DNA from: Nocardioides sp. Soil774
GTDB lineage: Bacteria; Actinomycetota; Actinomycetes; Propionibacteriales; Nocardioidaceae
Direction: 5' to 3'
Assembly: GCF_001428125.1 (NCBI RefSeq)
Contig: NZ_LMSM01000005.1
Location: 513,331-577,330 of the forward strand
DNA length: 64,000 nucleotides
In this document: positions 50,403 to 61,602 of the stretch, in pieces
Layout: each line of letters begins with the position of its first letter
How positions within the stretch are numbered: the stretch's first letter is position 1
Translations under genes and position numbers: made by a program
The notes under the pieces: generated by a model
Told to the model about the DNA's origin: nothing
Seen by the model: the letters and a program-made list of their open reading frames with translations, nothing else
The model's database searches: none

Positions 50403-51041
50403 TCAGTGGCAGATGTTGACGTCCTGCGAGCCGAGGACGCCGTCCCACACCTCGCGCACGGGCCTCAGCCAGCTCTGGGTGGTGGGCAGGTAGGCGATGC
50501 TGCCGGGGACCATCTTGTGGACCCCGCGCACGCGGACCTTCTCCACCACGAGCGGCAGGGTGACCTCGCGCCGGCGCGTGCCCTCCCAGCACGCGGACGC
50601 CTTCGTCCTGGTGACAGCTTCCTCGAGGGTGACCGGGTCGCCGACCCGCTTGCCGTTGTAGCGCCACGCGACAGTGGTGAGGTAGCCGGTGAAGCCTTCC
50701 CACGGCGCGACCACGGTGGCCGAGAGCCCCGACGTGCGCCGGGTCGCCATCGTGAAGGTGACCGACCCGTCCTCGACGACCCGCTCGCGCGAGGTCCAGA
50801 TGTCGACGAGCCCGGCGTCAGCCTCGGCGTAGGTCCCGAGCGCGCTGGTCAGCTGGACCCGGCAGCCCTCGCAGTCGGCGACGGTGAAGGTGAGCCGGGT
50901 GCGTGGCTCGGCCGTGCGTGCCTGCGGCGCGGCGGCCGCGTCCGGCGCGACGGCGTACGACGTGGCGGGCGCGAGCAGCGTCGCGAGCAGGACGGCGGCG
51001 GCCGATGCGGCGCGTGCGGTGGTGGTCGTGCGGATGGTCAT
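50403..51041 (-). CDS. Secreted protein of unknown function
   Basis: A 212-residue protein with a Sec signal peptide (residues 1-30, hydrophobic core AAAVLLATLLAPA) and a long Ala-rich linker. The mature part is beta-rich. It has a CEGC pair at about residue 57 (ADCEGCRVQL) and further Cys near 150 and 211, so disulphides are likely. No family recognised. The start ATG 51041 has GGGGAGAGCTC upstream. Confidence 0.72.
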   Translation of the reverse strand: MTIRTTTTARAASAAAVLLATLLAPATSYAVAPDAAAAPQARTAEPRTRLTFTVADCEGCRVQLTSALGTYAEADAGLVDIWTSRERVVEDGSVTFTMATRRTSGLSATVVAPWEGFTGYLTTVAWRYNGKRVGDPVTLEEAVTRTKASACWEGTRRREVTLPLVVEKVRVRGVHKMVPGSIAYLPTTQSWLRPVREVWDGVLGSQDVNICH

Positions 51042-51142
51042 GAGCTCTCCCCGTGTCTGGTCCGGCTCAGTGTGGACGCATCGCGGCGGCGAGAGGTTGC
51101 ACCGGTCCAGACGTCCCCGCGAGGACCGGCGCAGCGCACGCC

Positions 51143-53185
<2,043 letters not shown>

Positions 53186-53191
53186 GCCGCC

Positions 53192-53197
53192 ACTCTA
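53192..53197 (-). promoter_or_regulatory. Candidate -10 element for nadE
   Basis: Minus-strand TAGAGT, 6 nt before the GTG at 53185, with no ribosome binding site between. Confidence 0.45.
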
Positions 53198-53268
53198 GGG
53201 ACTCGCACCGCCCTCCCCCGTAGTCCAGTGACCAACGGCGGCAGTACGTCGCCCGCGGCAGCCAGTTC

Positions 53269-54570
53269 TCACTGGACCACCCCGGCGATCGACCCCAGGC
53301 TCCCCAGCAGGTCGATGGCCACGTCGAAGCGCTGCCCCGCGGGCAGGGCCGCGACCTTGCGCAGCTCGCCCGTCTCGACGTTCCAGGTGAAGAGGGTCAG
53401 CTCGCCGGCGTCGTACGCACCGTCGGGTGCGACCACCTGCGCCAGGACGGTGTCGGCGTCCAGCCAGGCGATCGACGTGAGGAGCCCGCCGTCGGTGTAG
53501 GCCCAGCGCGGGTCGCGGATCGGCAGGTAGGCCCGCGTCGACCAGTCGTCGCGATCCAGCGCGACGAGTCCGTTGCGCCAGGTGTCGTCCGGTGCGTCGC
53601 CGGGTGGGGTGGACACCCCTCGGGTCGCGACGAGCGAGTCCTCGTCGGCAGCGAGGCCGGTCAGGCTCTGCAACGCGTCGGCCCGGGTGACCGACGTGCG
53701 GCTGCCGATCATCTCCACGAGTGCGCGCACGAAGTACGGTCCTCGACCGGCAGAACCGAGCCCGAGGACGACTCCGTTCGGAGCGAGCTCCACGTCGTAG
53801 ACGTAGGGGGGCACGCTGATCTCGTCGGCCCTGCCCGTCTGCACGTCGATCTGCCACCGGTCCTCGCCGTCCGAGAGGTACGCCATCTCCGCCACGAGCG
53901 CCTCGATGCTGACGCCGTACTCGCTCCCGGCCCGGAACCCGTCGGGGTAGTCGACGCGGCGCCATCGCGAGCTGCGGACCTCGCGCGACCAGAGCCCGTC
54001 CCTGCCGGCGAACGAGAGCATCGTGCCGTCCCGCGACAGCGCCAGGTAGTCGTCGGCCGGAGCGAGCGGCTCGTCCGGCCACTCCAGGGAGTACCACCCA
54101 CGCGTGCCGTCGGTGTCGAGGAGGTAGAGCCGGTCGTCCCTCGCGACGACCGCCCGCGCGCCCCGCATGCTGACCAGCGGTGGCGACTCGATCGGCGGGT
54201 CGTAGGTCTCGACCGGAGGCTGGAGCGACTCCGGGAGGCCGAGGTCCACCCACGGCAGGCGGCCTGCCCCCGCCGGGTCCCACAGGGCCTGGACCGCACC
54301 GGGGTCGATCGCCGGGACGGCAGGCAGGTCGGCCGGGTCGACGGTGCCGCCGTCCGGGGTCGGCACCGGCGTGTCCACCACGTCCGCGTGCGGCACCCGG
54401 TCCTGCACCGCCCACGCCACACCGCCGCCCACCAGCACGACGGCGGCGAGCGCGCCGGCGGCAGCACGTCGCACGCGTCGGCGGTGGGCGCCGGCCAGCG
54501 CGCGCCCGGCCAGGTCGGGCGATCCCACGTGCTCGGTCGCCTCGGTGAGCACTCGGTGCAGGTCGGTCAC
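53269..54570 (-). CDS. Membrane protein with periplasmic beta-propeller-like domain; probable anti-sigma partner
   Basis: A 433-residue protein. A short cytoplasmic N-terminus of about 35 residues (LHRVLTEATEHVGSPDLAGRALAGAHRRR) is followed by one membrane helix (AAAGALAAVVLVGGGVAWAV) and a large extracytoplasmic part with repeated strand/Trp-Asp features (LYLLDTDGTRGWYSLEW, MLSFAGRDGLWSRE, TLFTWNVETGELRKVAAL). Its GTG overlaps the stop of the ECF sigma gene by 4 bases. This layout is typical of membrane anti-sigma factors or sensors, but a zinc ZAS motif is not seen, so the anti-sigma role is inferred from position. Confidence 0.72.
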   Translation of the reverse strand: MTDLHRVLTEATEHVGSPDLAGRALAGAHRRRVRRAAAGALAAVVLVGGGVAWAVQDRVPHADVVDTPVPTPDGGTVDPADLPAVPAIDPGAVQALWDPAGAGRLPWVDLGLPESLQPPVETYDPPIESPPLVSMRGARAVVARDDRLYLLDTDGTRGWYSLEWPDEPLAPADDYLALSRDGTMLSFAGRDGLWSREVRSSRWRRVDYPDGFRAGSEYGVSIEALVAEMAYLSDGEDRWQIDVQTGRADEISVPPYVYDVELAPNGVVLGLGSAGRGPYFVRALVEMIGSRTSVTRADALQSLTGLAADEDSLVATRGVSTPPGDAPDDTWRNGLVALDRDDWSTRAYLPIRDPRWAYTDGGLLTSIAWLDADTVLAQVVAPDGAYDAGELTLFTWNVETGELRKVAALPAGQRFDVAIDLLGSLGSIAGVVQ

Positions 54571-55052
54571 GGCGTCCTCCCGATGAGGCTGAGGAGCTCG
54601 GGGGCTCCGGTGCGCAGCCGGGCGAGCGCGGCGGCGTTCTGGCTCTTGACGGTGCCGATCGAGACACCGAGCACGTCGGCGGTCTCGCGCTCGGTGAGGT
54701 CCTCGAAGTGCCGCAGCACCAGCACGGCCCGCTGCGCCGGCGTCAGGCGCGCCAGCGCTCGGCGTACGACCAGAGCGGTCTCGGGCTCCTCGCTCGCCCC
54801 CGCGTCGCGGAACGAGTCAGTCGGCACGTCGCGGCGGCGGCGCCACCACGAGATGTTGTCGCGGGCGATGATCCGCAGCGCGTACGCCGTCGGGTTGCCG
54901 TCGGCGAGCCGCGCCCACCGCAGCGCCACCTTGGTCAGCGCCTCCTGCACGAGGTCCTCGGCGCGGTGCAGGTCACCGGTGAGCAGGTAGGCCGAGCGCA
55001 GCAGCTGGCGCTGCCGCCCGGTCACCCACTCGGTGAAGCCCTGCTCGTCCAC
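54567..55052 (-). CDS. ECF sigma factor, SigE family
   Basis: A 161-residue sigma factor. Region 2 has QGFTEWVTGRQRQLLRSAYLLTGD and AEDLVQEALTKVALRWARL; region 4 has LARLTPAQRAVLVLRHFEDLTERETADVLGVSIGTVKSQNAAALARLR with the expected helix-turn-helix. This is the actinobacterial SigE-like group (SigE_family TIGR02983). It is coupled to the membrane protein downstream, probably its controller. GTG 55052 has GAGGGGG upstream. Confidence 0.93.
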   Translation of the reverse strand: MDEQGFTEWVTGRQRQLLRSAYLLTGDLHRAEDLVQEALTKVALRWARLADGNPTAYALRIIARDNISWWRRRRDVPTDSFRDAGASEEPETALVVRRALARLTPAQRAVLVLRHFEDLTERETADVLGVSIGTVKSQNAAALARLRTGAPELLSLIGRTP

Positions 55053-55134
55053 GCATCCCCCTCGTCACCCACTCAACTGCACCGAGCGCCGAAATGGTTG
55101 GCGCGACCTGCCGCCCGTGCGCGACCGTGGTGGC

Positions 55135-56028
55135 ATGGAGATGGGGATGGACATTGCGCCCTGCGTCAGCGACGACGACTACGAGCAGTGGCGGCAGGTG
55201 CGCATCGCCGTGCTGCCCTACGAGCGGACCTCCTCCGTCGCCGAGCTCCGCGCCGGCGACTCCCCCGAGCGGCTGATGGTGCTCGCCCGCGTCGACGGCA
55301 CGGTCGTCGGCTCGGGGATGGCGCAGCCCTCCGACACGGCCGGCGGCGGCTCGGTCATCCCCCGGGTCCTGCCCGAGCACCGCCGCCGGGGCGTCGGGAC
55401 GGCGCTGCTGCACCACCTCGTCGCGCACGTCGAGCGGCTCGGCCTCCCGGTCCTGCGCGCCGGCGCCGACGACGAGGGCTCGCTGGCCTTCGCCGAGCGC
55501 TTCGGCTTCCGCGAGGTCAACCGCGAGATCGAGCAGACCTTCCGGGTGGAGGGTCCGGTCGAGCCGACGCCCGTGCCCGCCGGCGTCGAGGTAGTCACCG
55601 CCCATGACCGTCCCGGTCTGTGGGAGGCGTCCTACGAGCGCTTCGGTCGCGAGTGCCTGGCCGACTTCGCGGTCGACACCCCGCTCGAGGTGAGCCCGGA
55701 GCGGTGGGCGCGGGACTGGCTCGTCGACCCGATGTTCCTCGCCGTCCACGACGGCGAGGTCGTCGGCTGTGCCGGCCTCGGGCTCGACGCCGACGACCCG
55801 TCGCGGGCCGAGAACGGGCTCACCGCCGTACGCCGCGACTGGCGCGGTCGGGGCCTGGCGATCCACCTCAAGCTGGTCGCCCTGGCGTGGGCCGCCGACC
55901 ACGGCGTCAGCGAGGTCTACACCTGGACCCAGGACGGCAACGCGGCGATGCGAGCCCTCAACACCCGCCTGGGCTACGCCACGACGCGGGTCGGTCTCCA
56001 GCTCGCGCGGCCCCTGCACCCCGCGTGA
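55135..56028 (+). CDS. Tandem GNAT N-acetyltransferase
   Basis: A 297-residue protein with two GNAT folds. The first has the acetyl-CoA loop RVLPEHRRRGVGTALLHHLV (about residues 76-95). The second has the variant VRRDWRGRGLAIHLKLVALAWAADHG (about 225-250) and a typical TWTQDGNAAMRALNTRLGY end. The tandem form recalls mycothiol synthase, but the sequence differs and the substrate is unknown. ATG 55135 is chosen from the family N-terminus; a GACCGT hexamer ends 6 nt upstream. It is divergent from the sigma factor. Confidence 0.87.
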   Translation: MEMGMDIAPCVSDDDYEQWRQVRIAVLPYERTSSVAELRAGDSPERLMVLARVDGTVVGSGMAQPSDTAGGGSVIPRVLPEHRRRGVGTALLHHLVAHVERLGLPVLRAGADDEGSLAFAERFGFREVNREIEQTFRVEGPVEPTPVPAGVEVVTAHDRPGLWEASYERFGRECLADFAVDTPLEVSPERWARDWLVDPMFLAVHDGEVVGCAGLGLDADDPSRAENGLTAVRRDWRGRGLAIHLKLVALAWAADHGVSEVYTWTQDGNAAMRALNTRLGYATTRVGLQLARPLHPA

Positions 56029-56057
56029 GCGCCCTTCCCGGCGACCACCGACGCGCG

Positions 56058-56063
56058 TAGCGT
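56058..56063 (+). promoter_or_regulatory. Candidate -10 element for the sugar dehydrogenase gene
   Basis: TAGCGT ends 7 nt before the GTG at 56071, and 30 bases after the upstream stop. Confidence 0.4.
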
Positions 56064-56070
56064 CGCCGGG

Positions 56071-57258
56071 GTGCGCCCCACGTCTCGGACCACCCGCCTC
56101 GTCTCCGCCCTGACCGCCGCAGTGGGCGTCGCGCTGCCGGCGACGGCGCCGCCGGGGTCGGCCGCCGGGGTCGGGACGGCCGACCGCGCCGCGCTGCCGT
56201 CGGCACACCGCGCCGTGAGCGCCGGGTCGTCCCGCTGGCGGGTCCGCACGGTCGCCCGGGGGCTGCAGCACCCGTGGGACGTGCAGCCGGCGCCCGGTGG
56301 GCGGCTCGTGGTGACCGAGCGCGACCGCGCCCGCATCAGCGTCGCACGCGACGGCAGGCGCCGCACGCTCGCGGACCTGTCGCGGCTCGTGTGGGTCTCC
56401 GGCGAGACCGGCCTGATGTCCCTGGCCGTCGATGCCCGCTCGCGCACCGTCTGGGCCTGCCACGGCAGCGCGAAGGGCGGCCACCACGTCCAGGTCAGCC
56501 GTTGGCGCGTCGACGCGCGCTGGCGCCGCCTCGGCCACCGTCGCACGGTCCTCACCGACCTGCCGTCGACCTCCGGGCGGCACGGCGGCTGCCGGCTGCT
56601 GCTGGACCGCGACTCCGACGCGCTGCTCGTCGGCACCGGCGACGCCGCCGTCGGCACCAACCCGCGTGACCTCGACTCCCTCGGCGGCAAGGTCCTGCGC
56701 GTCCACCGCCGGACCGGCCGGCCGATGGCGGACAACCCCTTCGCCGACGCCTCCACGCCGCGCCGCTACGTGCTCACCTACGGCCACCGCAACGTCCAGG
56801 GCCTGGCGCAGCGCGCCGACGGCTCGCTCTGGTCGGTGGAGCACGGCAGCTACCGCGACGACGAGGTCAACCTCCTCGTGCCCGGCGGCGACTACGGGTG
56901 GAACCCCGTGCCCGGCTACGACGAGTCGGTGCCGATGACCGACCAGTCACTGCCGGGCGTGCAGCAGGAGGCGAGGTGGTCGTCGGGCGACCCGACCATC
57001 GCCACCTCGGGTGCCTCCTGGGTGCACGGGAAGCAGTGGGGTCGCCTCGACGGCACCCTCGCGGTGGCGGCTCTCAAGGGCTCCGAGATGCTCTTCCTGC
57101 GCTTCGACGCCGACGGCCGGCTCACCTCGGTGACCCGGCCGCGTGCGCTCGCCCGGTTCGGCCGGCTGCGCTCGGTGACCTCCGCGCGCGACGGCGACCT
57201 GCTCGTCACCACTGACAACGGCGTGGGCGACCGGGTGCTGCGGATCTCTCCCCGCTGA
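56071..57258 (+). CDS. Secreted PQQ-dependent sugar dehydrogenase family protein
   Basis: A 395-residue protein with a signal peptide (about residues 1-38) and a six-bladed soluble glucose/aldose dehydrogenase propeller. Signature segments are VARGLQHPWDVQPAPGGRLVVTERDRARI, SGETGLMSLAVD, GTGDAAVGTNPRD, LRVHRRTGRPMADNPF, TYGHRNVQGLAQRADGSLWSVEHGS and DEVNLLVPGGDYGWNP. These give the PQQ and Ca contacts. It oxidises sugars outside the membrane, if PQQ is available; no PQQ synthesis genes are in the window. Confidence 0.92.
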   Translation: MRPTSRTTRLVSALTAAVGVALPATAPPGSAAGVGTADRAALPSAHRAVSAGSSRWRVRTVARGLQHPWDVQPAPGGRLVVTERDRARISVARDGRRRTLADLSRLVWVSGETGLMSLAVDARSRTVWACHGSAKGGHHVQVSRWRVDARWRRLGHRRTVLTDLPSTSGRHGGCRLLLDRDSDALLVGTGDAAVGTNPRDLDSLGGKVLRVHRRTGRPMADNPFADASTPRRYVLTYGHRNVQGLAQRADGSLWSVEHGSYRDDEVNLLVPGGDYGWNPVPGYDESVPMTDQSLPGVQQEARWSSGDPTIATSGASWVHGKQWGRLDGTLAVAALKGSEMLFLRFDADGRLTSVTRPRALARFGRLRSVTSARDGDLLVTTDNGVGDRVLRISPR

Positions 57259-57319
57259 GCCGGGGATGGCCCGCGAACCGACGGGTTTGAGGCGGGCGCG
57301 GGCGCGGAACAAGGTGTCC

Positions 57320-57835
57320 ATGACGCCTCCCGCCACCCCACCGGGCGACCTCGACCCGGTCATGGCCGACCCCATGCTGCGCGTCCTGCGCGAGCGGCAC
57401 CCCGAGGTCGACGTCGTGCTGCTGCCGCAGGACAGGCCGGCCCCCGTCGTCCCGGTGCTCGACGCCGCTGCGCGCGACACGCTGGCCGCCGACGTCGCGC
57501 AGGAGCTCGACGACCTGCTCGCACGGATCGGCACCGGTGAGCACCTCGTTCGCCGCGACGCCGGCTGGCACACCGACGAGTGGCACCAGTCCTGGTTCGA
57601 GGCCGTGGCGGTCGTGGAGGGGCTCGCCGAGGGCGACAACGTCGCGCTCCTGCGGGCCACCGGGCAGGCGCTCCTCGACCTCGGCTGGCAGGCGCGGCCG
57701 GTGCCGGGCGACCGACCGCGCCTGGTGGGGCGCCTCCGTGGCGGCCTCGAGGCGGCGGCCACGGTCCGGCCGACCGCACTGGTGCTGACCCTGCGGACCG
57801 CGAAGGTGCGCGCGCCCGAGGAGGCCGCACGATGA
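57320..57835 (+). CDS. Hypothetical protein, first gene of a WXG/DUF1023 module
   Basis: A 171-residue cytoplasmic-looking protein with no recognised family. It is rich in Asp, Ala, Leu and Arg, predicted alpha/beta, with a WHTDEWHQSWFEAVAVVEGL helix in the middle (about 83-102). ATG 57320 lies after AAGG; a longer frame to 57266 is less likely. The stop overlaps the next start by 4 bases (57832-57835), so it is coupled to the WXG100-like gene. It could be a chaperone for the export of its neighbours; that is a guess from position. Confidence 0.65.
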   Translation: MTPPATPPGDLDPVMADPMLRVLRERHPEVDVVLLPQDRPAPVVPVLDAAARDTLAADVAQELDDLLARIGTGEHLVRRDAGWHTDEWHQSWFEAVAVVEGLAEGDNVALLRATGQALLDLGWQARPVPGDRPRLVGRLRGGLEAAATVRPTALVLTLRTAKVRAPEEAAR

Positions 57836-58161
57836 CGCTGCAGATGTGGACCGCCACGTTGGGCGCTGCGCGCGACGCGTGGGAGCAGCAGGCCGAGGGC
57901 CTCGACGGCCCCCGCAAGAACTTCCCCCAGGCCGATCCCTCCCTCCTCGGCGACGCCGTGCAAGGTGCGGCGGAGGCGTTCCTCACCACCTGGGAGCAGC
58001 GCACCCTCGCCCTGCGCGACCGGGCCTCGGGGCATGCCGACTCGCTGGCCCAGACGATGTACGACTTCCTCCTCACCGACGGCGAGAGCGTCCAGTCCAC
58101 CCAGCAGCTGCTGATGTGGCACGACCGCGACACCCTGCCCGTGGAGGCGGTGGGCCCGTGA
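57832..58161 (+). CDS. WXG100/ESX-like small helical protein
   Basis: A 109-residue helical protein whose size and helix-turn-helix hairpin layout match type VII secretion substrates. Helix 1 has MWTATLGAARDAWEQQAEGLDG, helix 2 TTWEQRTLALRDRASGHADSLAQTMYDFLLTDGESV. A WEQ in place of WXG and a Y-D-F-x-x-x-D-like pattern resembling the YxxxD/E export signal near residue 76 are visible. It is coupled at both ends to neighbouring genes. No EccC ATPase or other ESX machinery lies in the window. Confidence 0.68.
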   Translation: MTLQMWTATLGAARDAWEQQAEGLDGPRKNFPQADPSLLGDAVQGAAEAFLTTWEQRTLALRDRASGHADSLAQTMYDFLLTDGESVQSTQQLLMWHDRDTLPVEAVGP

Positions 58162-60116
58162 CCACGATCGCCGTCCCCGCCTGGCTCCCGCGCGAGCCCG
58201 AGCTGAAGGTCACCGAGGCGTCCGGCGCCGTGCTCACCGACGTACGCGCGGCCGCGACAGCGGTCAGTGACGTCGCCGAGTGGGCCCGCGCCAACGGTGC
58301 GCCCGCGGACTTCAGCGGCGATGCCGCCGAGGCCGCAGACCACGCCGTGACGCGGTTCGCCGCCGACACCGACGCCGTCTCCGCCGCCCTCGAGCGCGGT
58401 GCCCTGGCGATCGACGAGTTCCTCACCGCGATGCGGCAGCGTCGCAGCGAGCGCGAGCAGCTGATGGAGCGTCGCCAGGGGCTCAACGACGACCGTGACG
58501 ACCTGCTGCGCCGGATCGAGACCGCCACGGAGGCGCAGGTGCCCGCCCTGCAGGCGCAGGCCGCGCAGCTGAGGGCGCGCTTCGACGACTACCACCACGA
58601 CCTCACCTCGTGGCGCGACCGCGTCGACGCCGACGAGCAGAAGGCCGTCCGGGCCCTCGCCGCGGTCGACCAGCTGGCCGAGGGCGTGGCGGCCGCCGCC
58701 GATCCCTCGCGCGCCGACACCACCGCGCTGGCCGCGGAGCTGCGACGGCTCGGCACCGACACCGATGCCGTCAACGCCTGGTGGAACGGGCTGTCGCAGG
58801 CCGAGCGCAACGCCCTGCTCATCAGCGACCCCGACCTCGTCGGCAACACCAACGGCATCCCGACCGGCGACCGCGACGAGGCCAACACCTCAGCGGTCCA
58901 GCGCGACATCGAGTACCTCCTCGCCAAGCAGGCGTCCGGCCAGGACCTCAGCGCGTCGGAGCAGCGCTGGCTGGAGAACGCCCAGTCGATCGAGAAGGCG
59001 GTGGCGCAGGCCGGGTCCGTCAAGTACGCCGACCTCGGCGTGGACGCGTTCGTCATGGCCTACCAGCCCCACGCGTTCGGTGGCGACGGCATCGCGGCCG
59101 TGGCCTACGGCGACCCCGACACCGCCGACCACACCGCGGTCTACGTGCCGGGGATCATGCAGGACGGCACCCAGATCGACGAGAACGGCGACCAGGCGCT
59201 CAACCTCTACGAGGAGACCGTCAACAGCATGCTCGGCGAGGACCCGCCGCGCCACGGCTCGGTGTCGACCATCGCGTGGATCGGCTACGACTCCCCCAAC
59301 TTCGACCCCGAGTCCACGATGCCGTGGGACCTCGTCGACTCCGCGGGCGACGTCTCGCACACGGTGACCGAGGCCAACGCGCAGGCCGGTGGGGTGGCGC
59401 TGTCCCAGTTCGTCGACGGCCTCAACAGCACCCACACGGGCGGCGACCAGCCCCACCTCACCGTCATCGGCCACAGCTACGGCTCGACCACGTCGTCGTA
59501 CGCCGCGGCCGGCGGGATGGACGCCGACAGCCTGGTGCTCATCGGCAGCCCCGGTGCGAGCGAGGGCGTCCACCACGCCTCCGACCTCCACATGCCGGCC
59601 GGGCAGGTGTTCGTCGGTGCCGCCGACAACGACCCGGTGTCGTGGCTCGGCGGCGAGCACGGCCTGTTCCCGGGCTCGTGGGACGACAGCGTCGGGCTCG
59701 GCGCCGACCCGGCGCAGCACGACTTCGGTGCCACGGTCTTCGCGGTCGACAACGGTCAGGAGTTCCACGGTCCCGGAGGGCTGGTGGAGGTGGGGTTCAT
59801 GCAGAACCACACCAACTACTTCGACGACGGCAACCCCGCCCTGGCCTCGATGGCCGACGTGGTCTCGGGCAACTCCGGCGCCGTCGTCGACACCGGCGGC
59901 CGCACGCAGGCCGCCCACGACTACCTCTACGACTGGGCGGGCAGCGAGGTGCGCCACCACGTCGTCGACCCGGTGGTGCAGACCTACGAGGACGTCCGCG
60001 ACGGCGCGGTGCAGACCTACGAGGACGTCCGCGACGGCGTCGGCGACGCGGTCCGGGGCGCGCAGGACGCGTGGGACGACGCCTGGGACAGCGTCTGGCC
60101 GCCGCGGTGGCCGTGA
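58158..60116 (+). CDS. DUF1023 alpha/beta-hydrolase with N-terminal WXG/LXG-like helical domain
   Basis: A 652-residue protein. Residues 1-220 are a long helical region, WLPREPELKVTEASGAVLTDVRAA and ERREQLMERRQGLNDDRDDLLRRIE-like coiled coil (about 95-160), as in type VII effectors. Residues 290-560 form a DUF1023 hydrolase with nucleophile motif TVIGHSYGSTTSSYAAA (about 434-450), oxyanion region AVYVPGIMQDG and a catalytic His late in the domain. The C-terminus has two copies of VQTYEDVRDG and a Trp/Asp-rich end. GTG 58158 overlaps the previous stop. It is probably an exported lipase/esterase-like effector of unknown target. Confidence 0.82.
   Translation: MTTIAVPAWLPREPELKVTEASGAVLTDVRAAATAVSDVAEWARANGAPADFSGDAAEAADHAVTRFAADTDAVSAALERGALAIDEFLTAMRQRRSEREQLMERRQGLNDDRDDLLRRIETATEAQVPALQAQAAQLRARFDDYHHDLTSWRDRVDADEQKAVRALAAVDQLAEGVAAAADPSRADTTALAAELRRLGTDTDAVNAWWNGLSQAERNALLISDPDLVGNTNGIPTGDRDEANTSAVQRDIEYLLAKQASGQDLSASEQRWLENAQSIEKAVAQAGSVKYADLGVDAFVMAYQPHAFGGDGIAAVAYGDPDTADHTAVYVPGIMQDGTQIDENGDQALNLYEETVNSMLGEDPPRHGSVSTIAWIGYDSPNFDPESTMPWDLVDSAGDVSHTVTEANAQAGGVALSQFVDGLNSTHTGGDQPHLTVIGHSYGSTTSSYAAAGGMDADSLVLIGSPGASEGVHHASDLHMPAGQVFVGAADNDPVSWLGGEHGLFPGSWDDSVGLGADPAQHDFGATVFAVDNGQEFHGPGGLVEVGFMQNHTNYFDDGNPALASMADVVSGNSGAVVDTGGRTQAAHDYLYDWAGSEVRHHVVDPVVQTYEDVRDGAVQTYEDVRDGVGDAVRGAQDAWDDAWDSVWPPRWP
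59976..60041. repeat. Two 33-bp tandem repeats in the DUF1023 gene
   Basis: The first 30 bases of each 33-bp unit are identical (59976-60005 and 60009-60038) and encode VQTYEDVRDG. Identity at the nucleotide level points to a recent duplication in the C-terminal tail. Confidence 0.9.
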
Positions 60117-60120
60117 GCAC

Positions 60121-60126
60121 TACGGT
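60121..60126 (+). promoter_or_regulatory. Candidate -10 element for the lipoprotein gene
   Basis: TACGGT ends 7 nt before the ATG at 60134 and follows the previous stop by 4 bases. Confidence 0.4.
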
Positions 60127-60133
60127 GGGCCGC

Positions 60134-60631
60134 ATGCGTACGTCCTTGCTGCTGGTCGCCCTCGCCGCCGCGCTCTCCGCCTGCGCGGGCGGAGGGGGCG
60201 GGGGTGCGGGCGGAGTCGTCGACGGGGTCGAGAAGACGACCACCGACCACGCCGAGATCGCCGTGCCGAGGGCGGCGGACGCGCTCGAGGCGCGCAAGGT
60301 GAAGGCCTTCGGCCAGTGGCAGAGCTGCATGGCCCTGAGCTGGCGCTACGAGGTCTTCGCGAGCATGACCGCTGCCGAGGGTGACCCGGCGGCACAGCTG
60401 GAGGCGGTCAGGGCCGCGCTGGTCGACGACGGCTGGACCGACGACACCCAGGTCGACGGCCACGTCACGCTCACCCGCGAGGACACCACGGTCGACGTCG
60501 AGCCCTCCCCTGCCCGTGGTCCCGGCATCTGGGTCGTGCGGGTGCAGTCGGCGTGTGCCGATTACGACGGAGACGACAAGGACCGCGTCGAGAACGACGA
60601 GGCCAGGCCGATCGAGGCCCTCACCTCCTGA
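60134..60631 (+). CDS. Lipoprotein of unknown function
   Basis: A 165-residue protein with a lipobox, LSAC, that places the lipidated Cys at residue 17, then a Gly-rich linker. The mature domain has two further Cys (in WQSCMALSWRYEV and VQSACADYD) that could form a disulphide, and ends in a charged DGDDKDRVENDEARP tail. Family not recognised. Its position behind the DUF1023 protein raises the chance of an immunity-like role, but nothing in the sequence proves it. Confidence 0.72.
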   Translation: MRTSLLLVALAAALSACAGGGGGGAGGVVDGVEKTTTDHAEIAVPRAADALEARKVKAFGQWQSCMALSWRYEVFASMTAAEGDPAAQLEAVRAALVDDGWTDDTQVDGHVTLTREDTTVDVEPSPARGPGIWVVRVQSACADYDGDDKDRVENDEARPIEALTS

Positions 60632-60740
60632 CGAGGCGGTGTGTGACAGCCACCACAGGGTCGTGCCGACGTCCCAGCACTAGCCTGAGGAGTGGTCCGT
60701 GGACTCCGTCGGGGAGCCGCGAGATGACGAGGAGCGAGCA

Positions 60741-61598
60741 ATGTCCCAGCAGCCTGAAGAGACCGCCCCCTACGGCTCCGGTCCCGCCGCGCCGGCGGCG
60801 CCGGTCAAGCGGGTCCGCACCCACCACCTGCGGGAGATGAAGGAGCGCGGCGAGAAGATCACCATGCTCACCGCCTACGACATGTACACCGCGGCGACGT
60901 TCGACGAGGCGGGGATCGACCTGCTGCTGGTCGGGGACTCGGCCTCCAACAACGTCCTCGGCAACGAGACCTCGCTGCCGATCACGGTCGACGAGCTCCT
61001 CCCCCTCACCCGCGCGGTCGCGCGCTCGGTCAAGCGGGCGATGGTCGTGGGCGACCTGCCCTTCGGCAGCTACCAGGCCTCGCCCGAGCAGGGCTACCTC
61101 ACCGCCGTACGGTTCATGAAGGAGGCCGGCGCGCACTGCGTGAAGCTCGAGGGCGGCGCCGAGATGGCGCCGGTCATCGAGAGGTGCACCCGCGGCGGGA
61201 TCCCTGTGATGGCCCACATCGGGTTCACCCCGCAGAGCGAGCACACCCTCGGCGGCTACCGCGTCCAGGGTCGCGGCGACGCGAGCGACCGCGTCGTCGC
61301 CGACGCGCGCGCGGTGCAGGAGGCGGGCGCCTTCGCCGTCGTGATGGAGATGGTCCCCGGCGACGTCGCCGAGCGCATTAGCAAGGAGCTGACGATCCCG
61401 ACCATCGGCATCGGTGCGGGCGCCGGCTGCGACGGCCAGGTGCTCGTGTGGCAGGACGCCTTCGGCCTGCGCACCGGTCGGATGGCCCGCTTCGTCAAGC
61501 AGTACGCCGACGTGCACGGCGTCCTGCTCGACGCCGCCCGGGCCTACGCCGACGACGTGCGCGGCGGCACGTTCCCCGGCCCCGAGCACACCTTCTGA
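60741..61598 (+). CDS. panB: 3-methyl-2-oxobutanoate hydroxymethyltransferase
   Basis: A 285-residue PanB, first step of pantothenate (CoA) synthesis from alpha-ketoisovalerate and methylene-tetrahydrofolate. Motifs are [36 protein letters not shown] (metal Asp in VGDSA), [34 protein letters not shown] and the catalytic Glu in [12 protein letters not shown] 60741 is preceded by GAGGAG at 8 nt; a longer frame from 60699 is unlikely. A TAGCCT element lies at 60681-60686, which would give a leader of about 50 bases. Confidence 0.95.
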   Translation: MSQQPEETAPYGSGPAAPAAPVKRVRTHHLREMKERGEKITMLTAYDMYTAATFDEAGIDLLLVGDSASNNVLGNETSLPITVDELLPLTRAVARSVKRAMVVGDLPFGSYQASPEQGYLTAVRFMKEAGAHCVKLEGGAEMAPVIERCTRGGIPVMAHIGFTPQSEHTLGGYRVQGRGDASDRVVADARAVQEAGAFAVVMEMVPGDVAERISKELTIPTIGIGAGAGCDGQVLVWQDAFGLRTGRMARFVKQYADVHGVLLDAARAYADDVRGGTFPGPEHTF

Positions 61599-61602
61599 GG
61601 CG

